A program made the position numbers and the translations under genes. The notes beneath the pieces are model-generated. The model did not search any database. It had not been told where the DNA came from and saw only the letters and a program-made list of their open reading frames with translations. From positions 496,001-560,000 of the forward strand of contig CAKOXW010000001.1 of assembly GCA_934130375.1 (NCBI GenBank): DNA of 64,000 nucleotides, read 5' to 3'. This DNA is from an uncultured Bacilli bacterium (GTDB lineage Bacteria > Bacillota_I > Bacilli_A > RF39 > UBA660). Below, in pieces: positions 34,333 through 43,243 of the stretch; within the stretch, counting starts at the first letter, position 1; every line of letters starts with the position of its first letter.

Positions 34333-35517
34333 CTACTTTCCTACTACTAAATTATATGTATCTCTTGCTATCATTAATTCTTCGTTAGTTGGTATTACGT
34401 AGCATGGAATTTTTGAATCTTTTGAACTTACTAATTGTTCTTTTCCTCTAATATTATTAGCTTCCTCATCACACTTAATACCAAGAACACTAAGCTTATC
34501 CATAATGTCTTTTCTAGTTTTAATTGAGTTTTCTCCTAAACCGGCAGTAAAAGCAATAGCATCACAGCCTTCCATTTCTACATAGTATTTTGCAATGTAT
34601 TCTACTACTTTTCTAACATATAATTTTTCTGCTAAAATACATCTTGAATTTCCTTCATTAGCACCATCTTCTACATCTCTTGCATCACTCGAAATTCCAC
34701 TTATACCTAATAAACCACTTTTCTTATTTAAAGCATTATCAACTTCTTCAATGCTCATACCTGTTACTTCCATAATATATGGAATAATTGATGCATCAAT
34801 ATCACCACATCTTGAACCCATTACAATACCTGCATTTGGAGTAAGACCCATAGAAGTATCAACACATTTACCATTTACAACAGCAGAAATTGAACCTCCA
34901 TTTCCTAAATGACATACTATAATCTTTGATTCTGGTTTATTTATTATTTCATTTAGTCTCTTTGAAACAAATTTATGGCTTGTACCATGCATTCCATATC
35001 TTCTTACAGCATAATCTTTGTACCATTCATAAGGAACAGCATACATATATGATTCCTCAGGCATAGTTTGATGAAATGCTGTATCAAACACACCAACATG
35101 AATCGCATTTGGCATAAATTCTTTAAATGCCTTTATACCTGTCAAACTAGCAGGATTATGTAATGGCGCTAAAGTCTTATATTGTTCAATAATATTTTCA
35201 ACATATTCATTGATAATAATACTTTCACTAATCTTATCAGCACCCTGAACAGTTCTATGTCCAACACCCTTAATTTCTTCAAGAGAATCTACTATATTAT
35301 TTTCAAGTAATTCTTTAGTTAAGAAACCAACTGCTACAGAATGGTTAGCAAGTTCAACATCCTTTCTTATTTTTTCTCCATTTAATTTAATAGTATAAAA
35401 ACTATTCTCAATACCAATTCTTTCAAATACTCCAGATATTAGTACTTTTTCTTCTGGCATTTCATACATTTGAAACTTTAATGATGAACTACCTGCATTA
35501 ACTGCTAAAATTTTCAT
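34333..35517 (-). CDS. ackA: Acetate kinase
   Basis: 394 aa, full length. Makes ATP from acetyl phosphate and ADP (or the reverse), the last step of acetate fermentation. Signatures: ILAVNAGSSSLKFQMYE at the N-terminus, HVGVFDTAFHQTMPEE, IVCHLGNGGSISAVVNGK and FTAGLGENSIKTR. No pta gene next to it. Suggests a fermentative energy metabolism. Confidence 0.97.
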   Translation of the reverse strand: MKILAVNAGSSSLKFQMYEMPEEKVLISGVFERIGIENSFYTIKLNGEKIRKDVELANHSVAVGFLTKELLENNIVDSLEEIKGVGHRTVQGADKISESIIINEYVENIIEQYKTLAPLHNPASLTGIKAFKEFMPNAIHVGVFDTAFHQTMPEESYMYAVPYEWYKDYAVRRYGMHGTSHKFVSKRLNEIINKPESKIIVCHLGNGGSISAVVNGKCVDTSMGLTPNAGIVMGSRCGDIDASIIPYIMEVTGMSIEEVDNALNKKSGLLGISGISSDARDVEDGANEGNSRCILAEKLYVRKVVEYIAKYYVEMEGCDAIAFTAGLGENSIKTRKDIMDKLSVLGIKCDEEANNIRGKEQLVSSKDSKIPCYVIPTNEELMIARDTYNLVVGK

Positions 35518-35558
35518 AAAATCACTCCTCGTATCAATTATATACTAGTTTTTAAATT

Positions 35559-35804
35559 TTATAAAGAGTTATTTTTCTTAAATTTATCATAACCACCTTG
35601 TATTGAATGGGTATTATAACCCATTTTATTTAATTTAGTACTAACTTCATTAGAGTAAATTCCTTTATCACATACTAAATAATAAACCTTGTTCTTCTTA
35701 AGATACTTCTCAGGAACCAATAAAAGTAAATCCATTGGTACGTTTATCGAATTATCAATATGTCCCATTTTATATTCATAATTTTCTCTTATATCAATAA
35801 TCAT
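35559..35804 (-). CDS. Rhodanese-domain protein
   Basis: 81 aa from ATG 35804 (GGTGAT 5 nt upstream); the longer frame would run back through a terminator into the DUF2207 gene and is rejected. Single rhodanese domain: IIDIRENYEYKMGHIDNSIN and the active-site loop VCDKGIYSNEV with Cys (CxxG form), followed by MGYNTHSIQGGYDKF. Such small domains carry sulfur as a persulfide or act as sensors; exact role unknown. Confidence 0.8.
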   Translation of the reverse strand: MIIDIRENYEYKMGHIDNSINVPMDLLLLVPEKYLKKNKVYYLVCDKGIYSNEVSTKLNKMGYNTHSIQGGYDKFKKNNSL

Positions 35805-35827
35805 ACTTATCACCATTTTAGTATATG

Positions 35828-35853
35828 AAAAAAGATAATGCCCAAGCATTACC
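35828..35853 (-). terminator. Terminator between DUF2207 and rhodanese genes
   Basis: On the minus strand GGTAATGC-3 nt-GGCATTATC followed by TTTTTTC. Confidence 0.75.
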
Positions 35854-35859
35854 TTTATA

Positions 35860-37701
35860 CTAGAACCTGCCGCCTCCTGAGCCACCGCCTCCGGAAAATC
35901 CGCCTCCTCCAGAAAATCCGCCTCCAAAACCAGATCCAGAAGAATCAGATGACGATGCTATTTTAGCATTTGCACTCGATACTGCAGCACTTACAGTTTC
36001 AGTAACTGAACTATTTATAGCATTATTTATATACCAGTAATCTCTATAAGTCAGACCTGTATCCATTACCTCATCAAGATTAGGTACTTTTAATTCCATT
36101 GTTTTTCTTAATTTTGTTGCGATACCAAAAACATGTGCATAAACTAAATATTTTTCCCATAATGTTATTTCTGGTAGTTCTTTATCTTTAAATTTACCAA
36201 AATCAATCATGAAATTTTTAAGAGCATTCCACTTAGTAAATAACTCATTACCTTCTTTTGAACGTTTTGTAATTGTAAGAATATATATCATAAATACTAT
36301 ACCTGCAAAAACTGCTACTACAAGCAATGTATTTTGTCTTTTTGCAAATGTCGCTATAAGAATTGGTACAAAAGAATATAGAATTGGTAAACCCTTTTTA
36401 GATTTTTCATAGAAGTTTTTAGCCTCAGCATTCTTTTTAGCGTCTCTTAACCAATCATTATAATTCTTTAAAAACTTTCTAGCGCTAGTCTCTGTATTAC
36501 CAACTTTCTTTAAGTCAGATAATTTAAATTGCTTTTCATCACCAATCTCATCAATTAAATAAGTTCTTAATTTTTCTTCTTCAACTGTTAACTTTTCTTT
36601 TAAATTTTTATCATTAAATTTTAAAATATAATCAGTTTTTTCTTTCTTTAATACTTTTGAAGTAGTAGTAATTTGTTCAACTATTAAGCCTTTTTTATAA
36701 ATGATATTTAATATACATGCTGTATAACCAACTGTTGAAATATTTTTCTTAATTAAATATTCTATTACTTCAGGACTATCATTTGATGGGAAGTCTCTAT
36801 AATACTTGTTATTAAAATCACTTTTATATTCTTTATCATACTTGTTATACATTACAATAGTTAATACAACTAAGGATATTATATAAGCACCTGATATAAT
36901 AGTAATAATTTTATCCATTCTTTTTTCATTTTCTAAAAGCGCTCTAACACTGTTTCTTTCTTTATTTGCTTCATCCGCTAAAATAGTTTCTTCTTCAATT
37001 ATTTTATCAAGCATATCTACATCTGTTGTTTTTTCAGTATTAATTAGATCTTTATCAAAAGTCATTCTAATATCTACACCTGTACCCCTACTATAATCTT
37101 CTATAGTAAATAATACATAGTCTTTATTATCAGATAACTTTATATTACCCCAAAGTGGTCCATGTGCCCATGCTCTTAAATCAGTTGCAGGCTCACTTAA
37201 GTTTACTTTAATATTTATTTTGTCAAAATCTTCTGTTAAATCAGTACTTAACATATTTAATCTAAGTTCAGCAATATCATTATGAGAAACAGCAACATTT
37301 TTTAAAATATATTCAACATAAAATGCTTTCTTTCTTATGCTTGGATTATAAAGTATAAGTGTAGTTGATGTATCATAATCACTTTGTGTATATAGTAAAC
37401 TGTCACCTTTTGTTGCATAATCAGCTTGACTAAAGCATGCACCAATGTCTGTAAGTGAATTTGTTTTATCACTTTCACAAACTTTTACAATTTCTAAATC
37501 ATCAGCACTATATATTTCATAATCACCATTATATTTATATTTAAGTTTTAATTCAAAGCCATTATAAGACCCATCAATACTAATGGCTTCCTTAACTAGT
37601 ATATCTCCATTTTCAAGTATAGTTATATCTTCATCTAAGTGACTAGCATTTACTAAAAATGGAAATAATAGTACTGATAAAAATACTAATATTTTTTTCA
37701 T
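35860..37701 (-). CDS. DUF2207 membrane protein with Gly-rich C-terminal tail
   Basis: 613 aa: signal peptide (1-19), an extracellular DUF2207 beta domain (about 20-240: FELKLKYKYNGDYEIYSADD, with conserved WAHGPLWG), a membrane helix (about 262-285), a cytoplasmic part, two membrane helices near 440-480, and a tail of Gly/Ser repeats (SGFGGGFSGGGGFSGGGG). This is the YciQ-like layout. Adjacent to lemA in the same operon, a pairing seen in many bacteria; joint envelope role inferred. Function unsettled. Confidence 0.85.
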   Translation of the reverse strand: MKKILVFLSVLLFPFLVNASHLDEDITILENGDILVKEAISIDGSYNGFELKLKYKYNGDYEIYSADDLEIVKVCESDKTNSLTDIGACFSQADYATKGDSLLYTQSDYDTSTTLILYNPSIRKKAFYVEYILKNVAVSHNDIAELRLNMLSTDLTEDFDKINIKVNLSEPATDLRAWAHGPLWGNIKLSDNKDYVLFTIEDYSRGTGVDIRMTFDKDLINTEKTTDVDMLDKIIEEETILADEANKERNSVRALLENEKRMDKIITIISGAYIISLVVLTIVMYNKYDKEYKSDFNNKYYRDFPSNDSPEVIEYLIKKNISTVGYTACILNIIYKKGLIVEQITTTSKVLKKEKTDYILKFNDKNLKEKLTVEEEKLRTYLIDEIGDEKQFKLSDLKKVGNTETSARKFLKNYNDWLRDAKKNAEAKNFYEKSKKGLPILYSFVPILIATFAKRQNTLLVVAVFAGIVFMIYILTITKRSKEGNELFTKWNALKNFMIDFGKFKDKELPEITLWEKYLVYAHVFGIATKLRKTMELKVPNLDEVMDTGLTYRDYWYINNAINSSVTETVSAAVSSANAKIASSSDSSGSGFGGGFSGGGGFSGGGGSGGGRF

Positions 37702-37720
37702 ATTTCCTCCCTTATTAAGA

Positions 37721-37745
37721 AAAAAGACTTACTAAAAAGTAAGCC
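37721..37745 (-). terminator. Terminator/attenuator after lemA
   Basis: On the minus strand GGCTTACT-4 nt-AGTAAGTC followed by TTTTTTC, at the lemA stop, 20 nt before the DUF2207 start region. It would make lemA more expressed than DUF2207. Confidence 0.65.
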
Positions 37746-38300
37746 TTAGAATGATACTTTTGGTGCAGTTTTAGCTTCTTCACCAGCTTCAAAATAATCT
37801 GCTTTCTTAAAGTTAAACATAGAAGCAATAATATTTGAAGGGAACATTTCTATTTTATTCATATAAGATAGAACTGTATCATTATAAAATTGTCTTGCAA
37901 AAGATATTTTCTCTTCACAATCTTTTAAATCACCTTGTAATTGTAAGAAATTCTCATTAGCCTTTAATTCAGGATATGATTCTGTTAAAACCATTAATCT
38001 GCTTAAAGCCTTATTTAAATCACCACTAGCCTTCATTTCCTCTTCAGGAGTTGTTGCTGATTGGAATTTGTTTCTTGCCTCAATTACATCAGTTAAAGTT
38101 TCTTTTTCATGTTTAGCATAACCTTTAACAGTTTCAACTAAGTTAGGAATTAAATCGAATCTTCTTTTTAATTGTACCTCTATTTGAGCCCATTGATCTC
38201 TTACTTTATTTCTTAATGAAACTAATTTGTTATAAGTTGTTGCTACATAAAATAGTAAAACTCCAATTATAATTAATATTACCCATACTGCTGTTGGCAT
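37746..38300 (-). CDS. lemA: LemA family protein
   Basis: 184 aa with an N-terminal membrane helix (about 4-24) and the LemA helical domain: YNKLVSLRNKVRDQWAQIEV, QLKRRFDLIPNLVETVKGYA, RLMVLTESYPELKANENF and YNDTVLSYMNKIEMFPSNII are all near-consensus. Widespread membrane protein of unsettled function. Upstream of DUF2207 in one operon. Confidence 0.93.
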   Translation of the reverse strand: MPTAVWVILIIIGVLLFYVATTYNKLVSLRNKVRDQWAQIEVQLKRRFDLIPNLVETVKGYAKHEKETLTDVIEARNKFQSATTPEEEMKASGDLNKALSRLMVLTESYPELKANENFLQLQGDLKDCEEKISFARQFYNDTVLSYMNKIEMFPSNIIASMFNFKKADYFEAGEEAKTAPKVSF

Positions 38301-38382
38301 ATAATCAATCCTCCTTGCAATTATTATATCATATATTAAATTATATTAAATGCTTTTTAAAAATATTTTATAATTTTTTACA

Positions 38383-40752
38383 CTATTTATTTCTAAGTTC
38401 ACATTTATATTCTTTTTCAATATAAGAAATTATATCATTAAATGTTTTAATTACTTCATCTTCAGTTAAAGTCTTATTAATATCTTGGAAAGTAATCTTA
38501 AATGCTACTGATTTTTTCCCTGGTAAGATATTATTAAATACATCAAATACTTGTACATTAGATATAATTTTACCACCCTTTTTAGTAATACTAGAAATAA
38601 TAGACCCAGCTGAAATATCATTATCTAGTATAAATGCCATATCCTTAACTACACTAGGATACTTAGGTGCATCCTTAGCCTTTATAGGACTAATTGCAAT
38701 ATCAAATAACTTATCAATATTAAGCTCACAAACATATATATCTTTCTTAGAAATAGATGGATGAACTTTACCAATATATCCAATATTTACATTATCAACT
38801 AATATACTAGCACTCATATATGGATGCATATCCTTTAACACCTTAGACGTATCAAGTTTGTACCTCTTAATCAATCCAAGATAAGAAAGTAAATTTTCAA
38901 GCATTCCCTTTACAACATAAAAATCAACATTAACCTTGTTGTTCCAATCACAAGATAAATATTCACCTGAAGATAAGAAAGCAAGTTTATTTACTTCTTC
39001 ATAATCTTCATCTTTATAGTACACTTTACTAGTCTCAAATATATTTACATCTTTAATACCTCTTTTAAAGTTATATTCACAAACTTTAATCAATGAAGGT
39101 ACAATATTATGTCTCATTATGCATTTATCTTCAGTAAGTGGAGACGCAACTAAAACATTTCCATGTTCCTCGTTATTAAATAGCTTAATCTCATCTTTAT
39201 TAACTAAAGAATAATTAATTGTTTCATCCAAACCAAGAGCCATTAATCTATTTTTTATATCTTTAATATATTTATATTTTGGTAAATACTTACCCTTTCT
39301 AATAGAAGTAACAGGTAAAGTGCCAATCATATTCTTATAACTATGAATTCTACCAACTTCTTCAATTAAATCTTCTTTAATATTTATATCTAATCTTCTA
39401 GTAGGTACATTTACCTTGAATGTATCATTTGAAAAACTATATACAAAACCAAGTCTTCTAAATATATCTCCAATTTCATTTACACTTACATCCATACCAA
39501 GTACCTTGTTAATCTTACTTGCAGTAATTTCTATTACTTTATCTTCTAAATTGTAGTCGTTAAATCCTACTATGCCAGACAAAATTTCACCATTTGCGTA
39601 CTTAGAAAGTAGATATGCTGCTCTATTTAATGCAGGCTTACATCTATTTGGGTCAATACCTTTTTCGTATCTAATTGATGCTTCACTTCTTAATATTTCT
39701 TTAGATGTGTATCTAATATTGTATGGATTAAATATAGCACTTTCTATTAAAATGTTCTTTGTATCTTTTGTAACCTCAGTATCTAAACCACCCATTACAC
39801 CAGCAAGTGCAATTGCATGAACATCATCTGCAATTACGATATCACTTGATTTTAAAATTCTTTTATTACCATCTAGAGTAACTAATTCTTCACCATCATG
39901 TGCTTGTCTTACAATAATTTTTCCATTTATTTTATCAAGGTCAAAGAAATGAAGAGGTTGACCATATTCCATCATAACATAGTTACTAATATCTACTACA
40001 TTATTAATTGGTCTTATACCTGATGACATCAATCTTGATTTTATAAATTCAGGACTTTCTCCAATAGTAACATTTTTTACTATTCTTGCAGTATACGCCT
40101 TGCAATTCTCAGTTTCGCAATCAATACTAATTAAACTACTAGTATTTTCTTTAGTTTCTTTAATATCAACCTCTGGAATGTTAACCTTTTTGTCATATAT
40201 TGCAGCAACCTCATACGCAACTCCAAGCATATTAAGTAAGTCACTTCTATTAGCAGTAAGTTCGTAATCAACATATATATCATCAAAACCTAGGTACTCT
40301 TTAGCGTCCACTCCAACTGGAGCATTTTCGGGAAGAACATGAATACCTTTTTTATCTTCTTCAGTTACATATTTAGATTCAAGTCCTAACTCGGCAAGTG
40401 AACAAATCATACCATTAGATTCAACACCTCTAATTACTGATTTTTTGATTTCACCACCTGGTAATTTTGCACCAACTTTTGAAACAATAACTTTTTGATT
40501 TTCATGAACATTAGGTGCGCCACAAACTATTTGATAAATCTTATCACCTAAGTCAACTTCACAAACATTTAAATGATCACTATCTGGATGAGGATGTTTT
40601 GATACTACTCTACCAACAACTAAATTAGTAGCAGGACAAACCTCAGTAATCGCATCATATTCATTACCAACATAAAGCATATCATTTGCAATTTTATCTG
40701 CAGGTAAATCAATATCAACTAATTCTTTTAACCAATTATTACTTACTCTCAT
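38383..40752 (-). CDS. pheT: Phenylalanyl-tRNA synthetase beta subunit
   Basis: 789 aa, full length. N-terminal tRNA-binding EMAP/OB domain (about 40-150, VGRVVSKHPHPDSDHLNVCE), B3/4 editing domain (MMEYGQPLHFFDLDKINGKI), B5 domain and the C-terminal ferredoxin-like anticodon-binding domain (ending with RNK). It forms the (alpha-beta)2 enzyme with PheS. Starts 2 bp after the pheS stop. Confidence 0.97.
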   Translation of the reverse strand: MRVSNNWLKELVDIDLPADKIANDMLYVGNEYDAITEVCPATNLVVGRVVSKHPHPDSDHLNVCEVDLGDKIYQIVCGAPNVHENQKVIVSKVGAKLPGGEIKKSVIRGVESNGMICSLAELGLESKYVTEEDKKGIHVLPENAPVGVDAKEYLGFDDIYVDYELTANRSDLLNMLGVAYEVAAIYDKKVNIPEVDIKETKENTSSLISIDCETENCKAYTARIVKNVTIGESPEFIKSRLMSSGIRPINNVVDISNYVMMEYGQPLHFFDLDKINGKIIVRQAHDGEELVTLDGNKRILKSSDIVIADDVHAIALAGVMGGLDTEVTKDTKNILIESAIFNPYNIRYTSKEILRSEASIRYEKGIDPNRCKPALNRAAYLLSKYANGEILSGIVGFNDYNLEDKVIEITASKINKVLGMDVSVNEIGDIFRRLGFVYSFSNDTFKVNVPTRRLDINIKEDLIEEVGRIHSYKNMIGTLPVTSIRKGKYLPKYKYIKDIKNRLMALGLDETINYSLVNKDEIKLFNNEEHGNVLVASPLTEDKCIMRHNIVPSLIKVCEYNFKRGIKDVNIFETSKVYYKDEDYEEVNKLAFLSSGEYLSCDWNNKVNVDFYVVKGMLENLLSYLGLIKRYKLDTSKVLKDMHPYMSASILVDNVNIGYIGKVHPSISKKDIYVCELNIDKLFDIAISPIKAKDAPKYPSVVKDMAFILDNDISAGSIISSITKKGGKIISNVQVFDVFNNILPGKKSVAFKITFQDINKTLTEDEVIKTFNDIISYIEKEYKCELRNK

Positions 40753-40753
40753 A

Positions 40754-41800
40754 TTAATCCTCCTTCTCTAATTTATCAAATTCATGCAAGAACCTAATAT
40801 CATTTGTATAGAAATTTCTAATATCACTTATGCCATATTTAAGCATAGCAATTCTTTCAGGTCCAATACCAAATGCAAACCCAGTATATTTATTACTATC
40901 ATATCCACACATATTAAGTACATTAGGATGAACCATACCAGCACCTAGTATTTCAATCCAACCAGTATTTTTACATATGTTACAACCCTTACCTTTACAA
41001 TTAAAGCATGTTACATCAACCTCAATAGATGGTTCTGTAAATGGGAAATAGCTTGGTCTAAACCTAATTTCTCTTTTTTCACCAAACATTTTTTTAGCAA
41101 ATATTTCTAAAGTACCCTTTAAATCAGCCATAGATATATTTTCATCAACAACTAATCCTTCAATTTGAGTAAATTGATGTGAGTGAGTTGCATCATCATT
41201 ATCTTTTCTATATGTCTTACCTGGGCAGATAACTCTAATTGGAGTTTTCTCTGTATTAGCAAGCATAGTTCTAACTTGAACTGGAGATGTTTGAGTTCTT
41301 AAAAGAGTATCATCAGTTATATAAAAACTATCCTGAGTATCTCTTGCAGGATGACCCTTTGGTAAATTAAGCATTTCAAAATTATATAAATCGCTTTCTA
41401 CTTCTGGCCCTTCTAAAACATCATAACCCATAGAAATAAATAAATCCTCTACCTCATTTATAATTCTAGTAATCGGATGAACACAACCAACCTTAATCTT
41501 TGTTGCAGGCAATGTAACATCAATTTTTTCACTATTAAGTTTATCTTCTAACTCTTTTCTATCAAGTTCACTTTTTAAACTAGATAACTTAGTCTCAACT
41601 TCTACTTTAAAATCATTAATTAACTTACCTACTTCCTTCTTCTCTTCAATAGTTAAATCTTTCATCATAGAAGAAAACTCAACCACCTTAGACTTCTTAC
41701 CAAGGTATTTAGTTCTTAAATCATTAAGCATAGTTAAGTCCTTAACAGTTGATAAGTTCTCTAAAAACATATCCTTTAACTTATTAATTTCATCTTTCAT
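40754..41800 (-). CDS. pheS: Phenylalanyl-tRNA synthetase alpha subunit
   Basis: 348 aa, catalytic class II core. Motif 2 region RVICPGKTYRKDNDDATHSHQ, the Cys-rich loop CFNCKGKGCNICKNTGW and motif 3 GFAFGIGPERIAML are present; an N-terminal coiled coil binds tRNA. A phenylalanine T-box leader precedes it. Confidence 0.97.
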   Translation of the reverse strand: MKDEINKLKDMFLENLSTVKDLTMLNDLRTKYLGKKSKVVEFSSMMKDLTIEEKKEVGKLINDFKVEVETKLSSLKSELDRKELEDKLNSEKIDVTLPATKIKVGCVHPITRIINEVEDLFISMGYDVLEGPEVESDLYNFEMLNLPKGHPARDTQDSFYITDDTLLRTQTSPVQVRTMLANTEKTPIRVICPGKTYRKDNDDATHSHQFTQIEGLVVDENISMADLKGTLEIFAKKMFGEKREIRFRPSYFPFTEPSIEVDVTCFNCKGKGCNICKNTGWIEILGAGMVHPNVLNMCGYDSNKYTGFAFGIGPERIAMLKYGISDIRNFYTNDIRFLHEFDKLEKED

Positions 41801-41827
41801 ATTATCACTCCCTCTAAATTAATAAAT

Positions 41828-42045
41828 AAAAAAATCTATAATCTAAGGGTTCTAAAAGAACGGTACCACCTTAGTTCATAGATTTCTATGCACTTAAATT
41901 CTTTAACGCAGAAATACGTTATACCTTTTTTGATATAATGCTAACTAGCGAATTCATAAACTGTTACTTACTGATTTCTCACCAACCATCAGTTCTCTTA
42001 AAGCACATTTTTTACTACTACTCTAGTATTTTCGCTTTCAATATA
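41828..42045 (-). promoter_or_regulatory. T-box riboswitch (phenylalanine) of pheST
   Basis: On the minus strand: GTTGGTGAGAAATCAG Stem I segment, specifier TTC (41950-41952) following GAA, T-box AAGGTGGTACCG (41861-41872), and terminator AATCTATGAACTAAGG/CCTTAGATTATAGATT with a T-run. The 460-bp gap upstream of pheS holds this leader plus the divergent promoter of the plus-strand TasA-like gene. Confidence 0.9.
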
Positions 42046-42152
42046 AATTATATCACAAAAATAAGTTTTTTCAATAATTTTTTGTATTTAAAATGTGTCT
42101 GTAAACCCTTATAACTATTGACAAAATTTTATAAAATATTTTTACATAAAAA

Positions 42153-42198
42153 TTGTACATTTACTTTACAAATTTTACATGCATTTTTATTGTAAAAT
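42153..42198 (+). promoter_or_regulatory. Operator-like palindromes upstream of the plus-strand TasA-like gene
   Basis: Two inverted repeats: TTGTA...TACAA (42153-42171) and ATTTTACA-11 nt-TGTAAAAT (42172-42198). The second covers the -35 box. Likely binding sites for a repressor or activator. Confidence 0.45.
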
Positions 42199-42218
42199 TA
42201 CACTTTTTGTTGTACAAT
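42190..42218 (+). promoter_or_regulatory. Promoter of the plus-strand TasA-like gene
   Basis: TTGTAA at 42190-42195, 17-nt spacer, TACAAT at 42213-42218. Confidence 0.55.
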
Positions 42219-42264
42219 TTAGTTGTAAAAGAAAAATATTATATATGTAAAAGAGGTGAGATGC

Positions 42265-42861
42265 GTGTTAAAGAAATTGAAAATACTTATTTTAATAATA
42301 ACTTTATCAGTTACTTTATGCCTTATGAGTAACACTTACTCAAGGTATATCGCGGATGCGACTGGAAGCATCGAAGCACCTTTTGCAAAATGGCAAATCA
42401 TGGTTAACAACGAAGATATAAACAAACAAGCATCAACCAAAGTATCTTTTACACCAGTTATTGATAAAAATGAAAATGTTGCTGACAATGTTATCGCACC
42501 TACTTCTACTGGATATTTTGATATTACAATTGATCCATCTAATGCTGATGTAGCATTTAACTATTCAATAGATTTAAGTGTAGAAAATATAAATATGCCT
42601 GATTTAATGGTAAGTAAATACGCAATATTACCTGATAATTACATTGAAGGAGATGCACTTACATTTACAGAAATAACAAACAATCAAATAAATAATAACC
42701 TAGAAAAAAATAATAAAGCATTTACAATTAGAGTATACTTTGAGTGGTATGATGGTAATGATAATCAAATGGATGATGATGCGGACACTATAATCGGAAC
42801 ATCTACAGATGATTTAAAAGTTATAATAAACGCTAATATTAACTTTAAACAAATAGTATAA
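42265..42861 (+). CDS. TasA/camelysin-like SipW-dependent exported protein
   Basis: 198 aa from GTG 42265, placed 4-6 nt after AGAGGTGAG (an earlier GTG at 42256 lies within the SD). N-terminal membrane segment KILILIITLSVTLCLMSNTY followed by SRYIADATG, the T-Y-x-x-Y form of SipW substrates. The mature part has the beta-sandwich pattern of TasA/CalY: PFAKWQIMVNNEDIN, TSTGYFDITIDPSNADVAFN, then a VYFEWYDGND strand. TasA-type proteins form extracellular amyloid-like or donor-strand fibres. It faces the large surface locus tail-to-tail and has its own regulated promoter and two terminators. Confidence 0.72.
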   Translation: MLKKLKILILIITLSVTLCLMSNTYSRYIADATGSIEAPFAKWQIMVNNEDINKQASTKVSFTPVIDKNENVADNVIAPTSTGYFDITIDPSNADVAFNYSIDLSVENINMPDLMVSKYAILPDNYIEGDALTFTEITNNQINNNLEKNNKAFTIRVYFEWYDGNDNQMDDDADTIIGTSTDDLKVIINANINFKQIV

Positions 42862-42896
42862 CCTTGTTATTTATGCTATAAAGCAAACTAATTAAA

Positions 42897-42922
42897 TGGT
42901 ACCAATTAGGTACTGTTTTTTA
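42897..42922 (+). terminator. First terminator after the TasA-like gene
   Basis: GTACC-5 nt-GGTAC followed by TGTTTTTT. Confidence 0.6.
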
Positions 42923-42984
42923 TATTTTATTTTAGAAATGTTTTCTAATGGTAATAATTCACAATAATGTAACCATGTTAATTG

Positions 42985-43007
42985 GTGCGACAATGTCGCA
43001 CTTTTTT
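42985..43007 (+). terminator. Second, stronger terminator after the TasA-like gene
   Basis: GTGCGAC-3 nt-GTCGCAC followed by TTTTTT, 70 nt beyond the first terminator. No gene lies between them. The rest of the 380-bp gap 42862-43243 holds only terminators and a dispersed repeat. Confidence 0.75.
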
Positions 43008-43144
43008 CTAACATTAAATAAAATTGTCTCATTCTTTTCAAAGTCGTTATTTCATTGTAGTAATTAATTTAAACCTTCTTTATTAAATTAGTCTATATAT
43101 GGAATATTTCCTAAAACTTTTAAATTTCCCCTAAAAAATAAAAA

Positions 43145-43176
43145 AAGATAAAGTTTTTTATAAATTACTTTATCTT
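43145..43176 (-). terminator. Back-up terminator of the surface locus
   Basis: On the minus strand AAGATAAAGT and ACTTTATCTT form a 10-bp stem followed by TTTTTTATTTTT. Confidence 0.6.
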
Positions 43177-43192
43177 AAAATAATATTGGTAT

Positions 43193-43221
43193 TACTTAAG
43201 CCCACGAATACACATAAAAGA
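43193..43221 (-). repeat. Dispersed 3'-flank repeat, copy 4
   Basis: The minus strand reads TATGTGTATTCGTGGGCTTA, starting right after the U-run of the locus terminator. Best match to copy 3 (24803). Confidence 0.6.
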
Positions 43222-43243
43222 AAAAAAGAAGAATAAATCTTCT
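43219..43243 (-). terminator. Main terminator of the surface locus
   Basis: On the minus strand AGAAGA-5 nt-TCTTCT followed by TTTTTTC, immediately after the last stop codon. Confidence 0.7.

Noticed and set aside
35805..35927. N-terminal extension of the rhodanese protein overlapping the DUF2207 gene
   Set aside because: It would translate through a terminator hairpin in another frame of the Gly-rich tail; the SD supports ATG 35804.
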